64,000 bases of DNA, from positions 212,672 through 276,671 of the forward strand of contig VCMS01000002.1 in the NCBI GenBank assembly GCA_022539475.1. The letters run 5' to 3'. This document shows positions 47,901 through 57,763 of this stretch, piece after piece. Every line of letters begins with the position of its first letter. Position 1 is the stretch's first letter. The position numbers and the translations under genes were made by a program. A model generated the notes under the pieces. It made no database searches and had not been told where the DNA came from. It saw nothing but the letters and a program-made list of their open reading frames with translations. The stretch comes from Gracilaria domingensis. Lineage: Eukaryota > Rhodophyta > Florideophyceae > Gracilariales > Gracilariaceae.

Positions 47901-50900
47901 CTCATTGTGTACAATGAGCAAAGTGGGGAACTAAATGGCACAGCTTTGGGAAGAGTCGCATCCGACTTCTATGTGAGTCATGATTCTATGTCCATTTATA
48001 CAGAGCAAATGAAGAGTACTACAACAGACATAGATCTGTTACACATATTCTCGATGTCCAATGAGTTTCGGCATGTCCAGGTTCGCGAAGAAGAAAAACT
48101 GGAATTGGTTCGGCTGGCTGAAAGGGTCCCGATACCAATCAAAGAATCCCTGGATGAACCGACTGCGAAAGTCAGCGTTCTTCTCCAATCCTATATTTCA
48201 AAACTTGGACTAGATGGGCTTGCTCTTCAGATATGGTGTACGTGACGCAAAGTGCAGCACGTCTTACACGAGCTTTGGTTGAAGTCGCACGTCACGAGAA
48301 TTGGGCTGCTTTGTTTGACATAGCACTGAGCTTGTACAAGAGTGTTTCGGCTCGACAATGGCCCTCCCAAACTCCTCTGCGACAATTCGGTCGTAGTCTT
48401 GGGGAAGATGTGCTCCACCGCATTGAAAGAAAAGACATACCTTTTGAGAAGTATTACGATCTCACAGTATCTGAAGTTGGGGAACTTTTGCGTGATTCGA
48501 AACTTGGCACAACAGTCCACCGACTAGTGCACTCCCTTCCACGGCTAGAAATTGAAGCCAATGTTCGTCCTTTGTCAAGATCAATTCTTGAGATCGACCT
48601 CAATATTATTCCCGACTTTCGGTTTAGCAGAAAGCTACACAAATCTGGAGAGGGTTTCTGGATTGTAATTGAAGACGCGGATTCTGAGGTGATGCTTCAT
48701 TCTGAATTGTTTTTCTTGAGACCAGCTGTTGCTACCGAAGAGCACTCCTTAGGCTTTACTGTCAAACTCAGTAGTCCTACGCCTCCTCAATACTTTGTGC
48801 GATGTAATAGTGATCGATGGATAGCGCCAACAACAATAGTACCATTGTCCTTTCAAGCATTACAGCTCCCGGAGAAGTTTGGGGCTTTCACGGAGCTCGC
48901 GGACATACGACCGCTTTCGCTCGCCAAAGCGTTTAGCGAAGACGAATCTCTGATGGTCAATGGAGAGGAAGGAAGACTGGCTTATCGAGAAGCACTTTCG
49001 GAAACCAGACAGTACTTCGAAAAGGAGTTCACTCATTTCAGTAAGCTGCAGACGCAGGTGTTTGATGTGGTGTTTGAGAAACATGTGAACGCAGTAGTAG
49101 CTTCTCTTCCGGGCGACGAAAGAGACAAATGTGGAGAATTATGCGTAGCGCGATTATTCGTTCAGAATCCTACGGCTACTGCCGTGTGGGTCGTTTGCAG
49201 GGGTGAGACGGCCATTCGTCGCAGATACGAATCTTTCGTGAACGGACTCGGAAAGTATCTAGGACTGTCTGTTCGGACATTCCTGTCCGAAGGAAATAAG
49301 GAAGTCGCGTTTTTGCGTTCAACCTCTGGGGCTCTTGTGATTACAACTCCGGAGCGTTGGGACATGTTCTCAAGGCGATGGCGGCAAAAGCGAGAGAGTA
49401 AGATAATGGAAAGGATTCGTCTTCTTGTCTTGGACGGAGTACATCATTTGTCTGACAAACGTAGTGTCGGTTCTGTGGTAGAGATAATTGGATCGAGATC
49501 TAGATATCAAGCTGCCGAGGCTATGGAGCAAGGTCACGATCCAATGCGCATCATAGCCCTTAGTGATCCCATTGCGAACGCTAGAGATATTGGTCATTGG
49601 ATAGGTGCGCCACCCTCGGCAGTGTTTTCATTTCATCCGAAAGCTCTTCTCAACAATTTCCGAGTAGATGTTGTTGAATCCACGTTCAGCAAAGGACCAA
49701 GAAGTACTCGAGCTTTGTCACTAGCTAAGCCGGTCTTCACCTCCATACAAAAGTATGTTGGAGTCAATATGCGCCCAACGATTGTGTTCGTGGCATCTCG
49801 AAGAATGGCAAGAAGCCTTGCGCTGGAGCTAGTTGAATTAACAGCTCTGGGTGGTGATTCACATCGATTTGGAAATCTTATATCTGTTCCAAATACGATG
49901 CTGGAACAGATAAAGACGATAAGTCTACGAAGAGCTCTTTCTCACGGTGTCGCCTTTCTGCATGGGGGTCTAGATCAAAAGGAACAAGCTTCTGTGCAGC
50001 AATTGTTTGCCGAAAAAAGATGCAGTGTATTGGTGGCTACTTCAGCTCTTTGCTGGACTCTGAGCAAATTTAACGCTCATCTCGTAATTGTGGCAGGTAC
50101 GTCGTGTGATGACGACGGTGCCTATGTTACAAGTCGAGCAGAGTACAGTTCAAGTGACCTACTGCGTATGATTTGCTGCGCTAGAGCCAGTGCTCATGAT
50201 ACCATCCCACGAAGGGCAATTATCATAACAGAACCGCCACTTCGCGAGCAATATGAGTTGTACGCACTTGAACCGTTTCCTGCTGAGTCGCAATTGCCTC
50301 GTTTTCTTGCAGACCACTTTAATGCTGAGATTGAAGCCGGTGTGATTGATACAAAGCAGTATGCAGTAGATTACTTAACGTGGACGTTTTTCTACAGAAG
50401 GTTGCCCAAGAATCCGAACTATTACGGGATGAACGGTGTTTCGCATGTTGAAATCTCGAATCACTTATCCGAATTGGTCGAGACGACTTTAACAGATCTG
50501 GAATCTTCAAAATGTATTACAACAGAAACTGAGGAGGAGATCCCCGAGGTCGAACGATCTCAACAGCGTTTGAGTACTCAAAATATTGGCAGGGTTGCCG
50601 CCCACTTTTACGTCAGACACGCTACTGTTGAGTTGTTCGCGTCCTCCGTTTCTGGCAAGACGAAGATCGGAGGTCTTCTCGATATCCTCTCTTTGTCTTC
50701 TGAGTTCAGCGAAATTCCGGTCCGACTTGGAGATGAAGAAATTCTACGAGGCTTGGCTGCCAAAACACCAGTAAAGCTCGAGGATGCGAACCCAGCATCG
50801 TTTTCGAGTCCGCACGTGAAGGCCCATCTTCTTCTTCAAGCGCAACTAATTCGCGAGCCGCTTCCAAAAGAAATCGCGAACGACCAGAAACGAATTGTTG

Positions 50901-51625
50901 TGACTGGTGTACGTTTGCTCAGAGCCATGGTGGACGTTATAGCAATTGAAGGCTGGCTACAACCTGCACTAGCAGCGATAGAACTTGGGCGCATGTTAGT
51001 TCAAGGAATTTGGGATCAGGGATTCCCCTTAATGCAGCTCCCCCATATTGATCGAGGTATTGCTTTCTCCTTGGGTGAGGAATACGATGTAGTTGATATT
51101 TTCGGTTTTCTGGAGATGAACGACGAAGACCGTTCTCAGGTCCTCAAGTCCTTGACAAGTAGACAAGTACTGGAATTATCGGAAGCTTGTAAGGTTATCC
51201 CGAACATGAACGACTATGTTATTGAATCATTGAGCACTGCGGCGGATGAGGACGGTACAACTATGACCCGCATGGTTGTGACAATATCACGAAACGAAGA
51301 AGATGAAGAATCCAGTGACAGTCAGGCTCAAAATGTTGTACCAACCATAAGTGCCCCTTTGTATCCTGAGAATAGGGAGGAAGGGTGGTGGGTAATCGTT
51401 GGAAACCCGAAGACGAACACTTTGCTGAGTTTGAGGCATGTAGCCCTTAAGAGACGAGCTAAGGTGAAGCTGAGGTTCGATTCTCCTCCTGCAGGGCTAC
51501 ACACTTTGCAACTGTCTCTCTTGTCTGATTCGTATGTTGATTGTGACCAAGAAGATACATTTGAAGTGAGAATCCCAAAGTCCAATGATGAGAATGGCGG
51601 GGATTACAATCCCCCAATGGGCTGA
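44958..51625 (+). CDS. BRR2: U5 snRNP helicase BRR2 (SNRNP200), one apparent frameshift
   Basis: Two frames (44958-48245 and 48233-51625) form one ~2222-residue BRR2. The start MTDEREIMKQYSYKATSKLV matches BRR2 N-termini. The first Ski2-like cassette is intact: APTGAGKTNVAM, APMKALVAE, VDEIHLLHDERGP, GLSATLPN, HHAGMARSDR and MQMMGRAGRPQFD, then winged helix and Sec63 modules. The frame is lost at TT 48226-48227 inside the conserved YISKLGLDGLAL / SDMVYVTQSAARL junction; one extra T restores it. The second cassette is very degenerate (no GKT, DGVHHL for DEIH, MICCARAS for the GRAGRP motif), followed by a second Sec63 unit. BRR2 unwinds U4/U6 during spliceosome activation. In such an essential gene an assembly error is more likely than a real split. 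Confidence 0.92.
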
Positions 51626-52391
51626 ACTACGGGAAGAAGGGTTGTGTTGCTCCTTTTCGACGAGTCAAGGCGACCGGGCGGTCAGAAACGGTTCGTTATT
51701 GTACATAAACGGCTAGGTCAAAACTCTTGACCCCCGAGATCGATGCACTATCAATACTAAAGGTGAGTGATTGTTAGGCTTTCCAGTAAAACGCAATGGA
51801 TCAAAGCAACTTCTTTTGTGACCAGGATGATGATGTGATAGATTAACAACCAATGTATTTATGTGTAAACTTGTTCGATGCAACTGCGATACTACCGTTA
51901 AGAAGGATGTTAATCACGTTTGTTTCGATGCCCGCTAACAAACGCGTCACGTAGGGGTGAATTACCAGCCCCTAGAGAGAAAGAAAAGACAACCGCATGA
52001 TAGAAATGATTAACAATGGCCGTCAAAGTTCTTGGCGTTCTTTAGGAGAGAGGGCTACTTCTAGATGTAGATATAGCCTTACTTTTGCCTCGCAATTGGG
52101 GGCAGATGACCATAAATGAGAGAGAGAGAGAGAGAGAGAGAGTATCTATGTGTAAAGTTCGTCCTTTATGCTCAGTTTCTTTGTTGACGACTTATTTTTG
52201 AGACATGCCTCAGTCCGTTGAGTTGTATACTGACCCCCATAATTTGTACCCAAGAGTGGTTCTTTATGATGAATGAAGGCGAACAAACGTTTTAGACATT
52301 TGCCGTGTTTGTGTTGGTGGCACACCACTCCTGACAATTTTCCGGAAAGACTTAGCAAAAGAAGCCAGCAGTGCCGACGCGGAACTCCTTT
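51626..52391. other. Intergenic region with the second SINE-like repeat
   Basis: 766 bp between BRR2 and the PP7-like gene (convergent). No gene is recognised. It holds the repeat copy at 51988-52142 and the flanking direct repeats at 51855-51877 and 52142-52161. Confidence 0.55.
51855..52161 (+). repeat. SINE-like dispersed repeat, copy 2, with (GA)n tail
   Basis: The shared unit is 51988-52142: a ~130 bp body then a GA tract (52118-52142), in opposite orientation to copy 1. Direct repeats of the form GTAT-Y-TATGTGTAAA flank a larger segment (51855-51869 and 52142-52156), so the insertion may be longer than the part shared with copy 1. The matching sequence stops sharply at 51988, just as in copy 1. 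Confidence 0.65.
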
Positions 52392-53917
52392 TCATGCAGC
52401 GTCCCCTTTCAAACGCAAAATATTACTTCGATAAGCTAGTTCGTGGTGTGACCGACTGCTCGCTTTGCTCCTGCGAGTAAAATAACTGCACCTCTGTAGG
52501 GAAGTCCCGCTTCGCAAAAGAAGTGAACTCAGGCAAGATCTGTTGCCTTTCAGTTCCTTTTCCGTAGATTGTCGCAAATGCTCCTTTATTACCCCGTGGT
52601 TGATCAGGAGCTGCATTTCGGAGAACACCGATGAATTTGTTAGCGTGTGTGAAAGCAGGAAGGCTATGGTGGTTGCTAACTTACGATAGTCGGCAGCAGT
52701 GAAAACAGTTGCAACGAAGCCCTCAGCTAATTCCATATCTATCGAATATCCTTCATCTATTCTCTTCATGTCCGCCCGGCGCTCGCGAACATCAGGGCCT
52801 TCGTGTGCCCGAATCATTCCGCTTAGTCCGTTTCGTTTAAAGAATGATTGCACTGCCCCTGTGCCGTATAGGATTCCAGCGCCTCTCAGTGTGTTGCATG
52901 AGACCTCGTTGTTTCCTGACGGATCGCTCCAGATAACATCTTCGAGGAGACATTCGTAAGGATCGTCATCTCGGCGGCTTACTTCCGCGAGGTCAACGAG
53001 ATCCCCAATTGTCATAATACAACGCCTCTGTGACTTCCATGCGCGAAATAATCCGCCGTGGACGACTAAGACACGCTTCTCGCCAAGTAACGGATAAGCA
53101 CGCCAACCCTGTCCTGTGGGAGCTACGTCCACCAATGGGGATTCCGTCCGTTTACCTCGCGATGACTTACGACGCTGCTTCCTTGTAGCCGGTTGAACTG
53201 CTGTTTGAAAGGCAGACGTAGTAGCAGGTAATGATCGCAGAACGGCTGCAACAGGAAGCTCTCTAAAGGTCTTGCAGAACAAGTCGAACGTCTTCGAATC
53301 GTATTTCCGATGGACCTCACTTTCAAACCCGTAACTGGAGCAAGGACTCAAATAATAGTTGGTTATTGTGCTCAGACAGGCTGAAAAGGAAAGAATTAAG
53401 TCACGTACCGTTTGGTACAACCAGTGGTTTCGTGATTTCCGCGCACAAGAATAACATTAGATGGATCGCAAAGCTTGAGAGCAAGAATGAGAGCTACTAC
53501 TTCTACACCCCAACAACCGCGGTCAACGCAATCGCCAGCAAAGACGAAGATGTTGTCGGTCGAGGGTAGTCCCGCATTATTGATTGCTTCCATCAAAGAA
53601 TGAAAGTCTCCATGAGTATCACCAAAAACGCGAACTGTTCCCGAGTATGGAACGATTACGTCAACAATGTTTTGTTCTTTAGAAAAGCGTTCTTTTGCAT
53701 GAAGCAGAATCTTAAGCAAGTGGGCTTTACGCAAGGCAAAAAGGTTAAGCAAGTCTGGCGGGCGATAGGTGGCTGCAAGAAGTCGTGTCGCAAGACCTTT
53801 AACGTATTCCAGGTTGACTTTCTCAATACCAGGCCAGGGCAGTGGCTGCACGCTTTCGAGGTTCTCACCACGCCCTCCAGCGTCATCCGCTGATAGTAGA
53901 ACGTGGTTGCAGCTCAT
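52392..53917 (-). CDS. PPP-family Ser/Thr protein phosphatase, PP7-like, one intron
   Basis: Exons 53917-53409 and 53334-52392 join in frame (CG + T) to 483 residues. The 74-nt intron has donor ACG/GTACGT and acceptor TGCTCCAG. Metal and phosphate motifs are present: GDTHGDFH, GDCVDRG, RGNHE (exon 1), then YGFESEV, VVHGGLF, WSDPS and RAHEGPDVRERR. The last, with DEGYSID, is most like plant PP7. As in PP7, a Lys/Arg-rich insert (QPATRKQRRKSSRGK) interrupts the catalytic domain before HGG. The usual SAPNY motif reads TAADY. It has ~60 extra N-terminal residues of unknown function. Substrates are unknown; plant PP7 acts in light and heat signalling. The gene diverges from CIAO1 over 682 bp. Confidence 0.88.
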
Positions 53918-54599
53918 TAGTCCAGCTACCTTCTACGACTCACCAAAATATCTGCACCCTTTGCTAGCTGTTGCCGGCCTTCACTGCTTCCCGCATCCCG
54001 TAGCTGATTGTGAACTAACCAGTGGGTGTCGTTTCCAATGTTAGAACGGAAAAAAGGAAGTGAGGATGTTGCAGGTGTCGACATACACCGCTTATTAAAA
54101 GAAATACAATTAGACCCTGTTCAGAAAAATAATATAGATACCACTGCGGCGTTGGGCGGACCACAGACCGCGGTCCAAGACAGAAGGGGACCAAGTTGGT
54201 CCCCTTCTGTCTTGGACCGCGGTCCGTGTCTACCATTGACAGAGCAGTGACCACGGCGCACTGGAAACATTTCTCACAGTTCCCAACTATTCATGGGACG
54301 GTCTTTCGAAAACACAACATAATACGTGCATATTATGCACATCCATCGTTCGTTGTCGGCGGTCCTCTGACAGGCGAATCTTATCTTGTTTCTTTGACCA
54401 GAGCGATAGCAATTGTACGGCCACGCAGATGCTATTCAAAGATCTTCATTCCCTTTACATCTCGACTGTAACTCTTGTCTTGGAGCGAACGCCAAACATC
54501 TGCCTTTGTTCCTTTTCTTGCCGAAGGTAGAAATTTCAATCGAATCCCTGTCGCTCTTGCTTTTCACCCAGCGAAACCTTATAGGTACGAATTGAACAC
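53918..54599. other. Divergent intergenic region (PP7-like / CIAO1) with a 59-bp palindrome
   Basis: 682 bp carrying both presumed promoters. Apart from the palindrome at 54166-54224 no repeat or RNA gene is seen. Confidence 0.5.
54166..54224. repeat. Perfect 59-bp palindrome, 29-nt arms, 1-nt centre
   Basis: Arms 54166-54194 and 54196-54224 are exact reverse complements around one G. Each arm includes the smaller palindrome GACCGCGGTC. It lies 249 bp upstream of the PP7-like start and 375 bp upstream of the CIAO1 start. Confidence 0.9.
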
Positions 54600-55621
54600 A
54601 TGGGTCACTTACGGCGCTTAGTGACCCTGCGAGGACATACAGGCATTGTGTGGTCGATCACATGGTCATCGTCCGGCCTGCTTGCTTCATGCGGCAGTGA
54701 TAAGACAATTCGGCTCTGGAAGATAGACGCACGCGGCCCCTCTTTCCAGCTTATCACCGTGTTTGAGAACCAAACCTTTTTGCGCACAACTCGCGATTTA
54801 ACCTTCTCTCCGGATGGACGTTCTATGGCTGTAGCAAGTTTCGATGCTTCTGCCACCATTCTTGAATTGTTTGGTGGTAAGAACCCACGATTCGATCCCG
54901 TCGTTGTTCTAGAAGGGCATGATAGTGAAGTGAAAAGCGTGGCATATAGTTCTTCAGGCGGTCTATTGGCAAGCTGTTCGCGTGATCGAAGCATATGGTT
55001 ATGGGAGGTAGGATTGGACTTTGATTACTCATGTATCGCTGTGCTGCACGGACATGCAGGAGATGTGAAGTGTGTTACATGGCACCCTGAGTGTGAACTA
55101 CTTGTCTCATGTTCCTATGATGAAACTATACGTGTCTGGGTGGAGGATGAGGATGACTGGTTTTGTAGTGAGATTCTCACTGGCCATAATGGCACAGTAT
55201 GGGCTGTTGCGTTCAAAGGCGCAGAGATGGCTAGTGCATCTTCTGACGAAAGCCTCATCGTATGGCAGAGAGAATCAACTGGTGATTACCCTGCATTCCG
55301 CGTCGTTGCGCGAATAGAAGGCTTACATGAGAACGGCGTTCTAAGTGTGGATTGGAAGACACTCATTGCCACAGGTGGGGCCGACGACAGCATATGTATA
55401 CTGCGGCGAAACGATGATGAACTCACGGAAGGCCGCTGTCAAAGTCAAAGCACAAGTTCAAGTCTGAGACATAAGTGGGACGTCGTGGCTCGGCAGCCTC
55501 GTGCACATCGCGGGGACGAAATCGTGTGGCGTGGAGCCCAGTGGAGGAAAACTTATTGGCGTCATGCGGTGATGATGGCCTTGTTTGCCTTTGGCTATAC
55601 GAGGATGCTCATAATGAATGA
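54600..55621 (+). CDS. CIAO1: Cytosolic iron-sulfur assembly WD40 protein CIAO1/CIA1, one apparent frameshift
   Basis: The N-terminal ~307 residues are a WD40 propeller closely matching CIAO1: LLASCGSDKTIRLW, MAVASFDASATI, LEGHDSEVKSVAYSSSGGLL, SCSRDRSIWLWEV, HAGDVKCVTWHP, CSYDETIRVW. The frame is then lost at AAA 55519-55521. With one more A it would continue as NRVAWSPVEENLLASCGDDG and CLWLYEDAHNE, then stop at 55621. That gives ~340 residues, equal to the usual family length (human 339). The uncorrected frame runs on to 55784 with a meaningless tail. CIAO1 with MMS19 and CIAO2 delivers Fe-S clusters to nuclear and cytosolic proteins. A single-base assembly error is the simplest explanation. 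The true stop is 29 bp from the convergent phosphoesterase-like gene. Confidence 0.9.
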
Positions 55622-55650
55622 ATTGAAACAGGATTGTTACGGTTGGAATG

Positions 55651-56547
55651 TTAATCTGGGACTCCATCCAAATTATATCTGGCAACCCGAAGGACATACC
55701 ACGCAGTTTCCGAATCCAACTGCTCATCTTCCACTTCTGGTTCTTTTGCTGGGTCCCAGATATCTGGCCTTTGCAAATCAATGATACAGAAATATCCATC
55801 AACAAAACTACGTGGGTCTACAATGCGGTCAGCAGACTTCGAAACGTTAGACGCTGATGGCACTCGTTGCATTTTGGGCGGAGCAACGACGAGAATAAGA
55901 TCATAATCCGGAGCGCTACGCTTCAAATGTAGTAAGGATCGTACGGTGCGCATTAGCGACAAGCCCGTCGAATTATTTGGAAGCTCACTGCTGCTCAAAA
56001 CAATGGCAGAGTTTCGTGGTGGTTGGCGAAATCGACGGGGACGTCGGAGTTTGGCGTACAAGGTTTCTCTCCAAGATGATGGAAGTTGAAGAACGGGTTT
56101 CTCTGTCAATCCATCCGCGTATCGACGATGAACAACGATAAGGTCTTCCGTGAGGAATACAGGTCCTGATATCGCATTCACGCTCGATGACGATAGAAGA
56201 GGTGGACCCGCTTTGGTATCCCAACTAGCGGAGGTCTCATGTAAGCCCGGTACGTAGACAACCCTAGGACAGATTTGCTCGAGCTCGGCTATCGTAGCTG
56301 AGTCGTTGCCTTGTTCGGCGTATAGTTGATGTGGGTATTGATGAGAGGGGTGTGTTCTTGAAACGCCGATTACTAGAACGGCGTCTATTGTAAAGGAGAA
56401 GTTGTGTTCCGAAAGCCATTGTGATAGTTGTGCTATTCGTTGGGGTGTGGCGCCTAGATCGGCCATGACAAGCAAACGAAGATTTCTAGCGGGAGCTTGC
56501 GGATGTGCCGATGAGAGTGACATGAAGGGGGGTACACCGGGGGACAT
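55651..56547 (-). CDS. Calcineurin-like phosphoesterase-related protein, metal ligands mostly lost
   Basis: 298 residues. The pattern LRLLVMADLGATPQRIAQL, then IDAVLVIG, then ATIAELEQICPRVVYVPGLHE follows the layout of calcineurin-like phosphoesterases (D-x-H, GD-x, GNH-E), but the first His, the GD Asp and the GNH Asn are replaced (ADLG, IGVS, PGLHE). Later, FLTEDLIVVHRRYA and DYDLILVVAPPK may correspond to the GH-x and terminal motifs. If the assignment holds, this is probably a pseudo-enzyme. I cannot name a subfamily. A second in-frame ATG at 56523 (MSLSSAHP) is an alternative start. Confidence 0.5.
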   Translation of the reverse strand: MSPGVPPFMSLSSAHPQAPARNLRLLVMADLGATPQRIAQLSQWLSEHNFSFTIDAVLVIGVSRTHPSHQYPHQLYAEQGNDSATIAELEQICPRVVYVPGLHETSASWDTKAGPPLLSSSSVNAISGPVFLTEDLIVVHRRYADGLTEKPVLQLPSSWRETLYAKLRRPRRFRQPPRNSAIVLSSSELPNNSTGLSLMRTVRSLLHLKRSAPDYDLILVVAPPKMQRVPSASNVSKSADRIVDPRSFVDGYFCIIDLQRPDIWDPAKEPEVEDEQLDSETAWYVLRVARYNLDGVPD

Positions 56548-57178
56548 CCTGAGAAATATTTCCTCTCGATGAGGACGGTTTGAGACCGCTTATCCCAGAC
56601 AGCGGACCCGTTAGCGAGGATTCTACTGAGCCTAGGAGGTCGTTTTACGGCGTGACGATGTGGTTGCAATCTGGATGGCGATGGCCGAAGAAGCGTATCT
56701 TCGTATCTACCCTCGGCGCTCTCGCGGTTGACGCGGTCAACTCGACCGTGCGCACCAGAGAAGTGGATTGCCATGTGCTCTCCTTCGATGTGTTCTTGTG
56801 ACGCACATTTGAAACATCTGATGCCAGCCAGCTTATTATGCAGCGCACATTATCTACGCATCTTTTTTTTGGCATGAGATACAGGCCATGTTGACACGAG
56901 AGGTTGTGTTGCCCTTCGCGAATTGGATAGCGGTGAATCGTATGAAGGTAGATAGATTGACATGTTCTGCCTGCTGTGATGAGCCTAGCATGGAAACCAA
57001 GTCGAAGCTTCCGAACACGAAGCTCAAAAGAAGCATATCGGAAACCGTTTTGACCCAGGACCTCTGCTTGTACTACAAGAGATGACAAGGGGCGCCCAGG
57101 CTGAGAGAAGCATTATCCCCATCTGAACACTGGTGAATTATTGTCTTACGCATACGATTTGCGGTTGATAGATAAGTG
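56548..57178. other. Divergent intergenic region, nothing recognised
   Basis: 631 bp between the phosphoesterase-like gene and the RING gene. Frames on both strands (for example 56645-57088 minus) show no family resemblance. Confidence 0.45.
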
Positions 57179-57763
57179 ATGTGCTATGAAGTGATTGTAC
57201 TATGTTTAGTTTGCGCCGGGATACTGAAATATGATGCAGAGCATCGGAATCGTCGGGCCGCAGAAAATGCTTCGGCCCAGGCTTCTCCTGAGGCCCAGTC
57301 TTCTCAGGAGGATCGAGAGCCATATCTGCAAACTAGAACACCCTCTCCACCGCCGCATGTCACCTTCAATGCTCCCGGGGCTGGGACACCAAGTCAAACA
57401 AACCTAAGTATTCCTCTCACTGTACCAGAGGCGGCTGTGAACGATATAGGGATTCGAACCGGATGGCACTCTGGGTGGCTGATCAACGGAGCTTTGAGTA
57501 CCACTTCAGACTCTTCAAATGTGAGAGATGTCAACTCGTCTTTCTCCGACATGTTGAGTTTTAAAGCTAGCGAAAAGGATCGTAGGTCCGCTTGCCCAGT
57601 TTGTTTGGACGAACTTGGAGAGAGGAATGTTAGTACGGGACAGTGTTTGCATTTAATTCATACGGATTGTCTGAAACAGTGGCTCGTCAGGGATAGGCAC
57701 TGCGGTTGTCCTGTTTGTCGATTTCCATATGACGGACAGGGCTATACAAACGTAACAAGTTAA
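57179..57763 (+). CDS. RING-type E3 ubiquitin ligase, membrane-anchored
   Basis: The first ATG is 57179 (MCYEVIVLCLVCAGILKY), which gives a short N-terminal hydrophobic segment that could be a signal anchor; 194 residues. A Ser/Pro-rich low-complexity middle (~30-130) is followed by a C-terminal RING finger (~140-182): CPVC, then GQCLHLIHTDCLKQWL, then CPVC. The Cys/His order (C-x2-C, C-x-H-x2-H-x2-C, C-x2-C) matches a RING-H2 type finger with a typical W after the seventh ligand region. It would transfer ubiquitin with an E2 partner; substrates unknown. An additional upstream exon cannot be excluded because the hydrophobic segment begins almost at once. Confidence 0.75.
   Translation: MCYEVIVLCLVCAGILKYDAEHRNRRAAENASAQASPEAQSSQEDREPYLQTRTPSPPPHVTFNAPGAGTPSQTNLSIPLTVPEAAVNDIGIRTGWHSGWLINGALSTTSDSSNVRDVNSSFSDMLSFKASEKDRRSACPVCLDELGERNVSTGQCLHLIHTDCLKQWLVRDRHCGCPVCRFPYDGQGYTNVTS

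Noticed and set aside
49890-49925. 10-bp inverted repeat inside BRR2
   Set aside because: Short, inside coding sequence, and explained by codon content.
48233-51625. A separate gene for the second half of BRR2
   Set aside because: Its first residues continue a conserved BRR2 motif interrupted by one base; a separate promoter inside the upstream coding sequence is unlikely.
57440-57480. Apparent reverse-strand tRNA T-arm (GGATTCGAACC)
   Set aside because: No cloverleaf can be formed around it, and it lies in the RING coding sequence.
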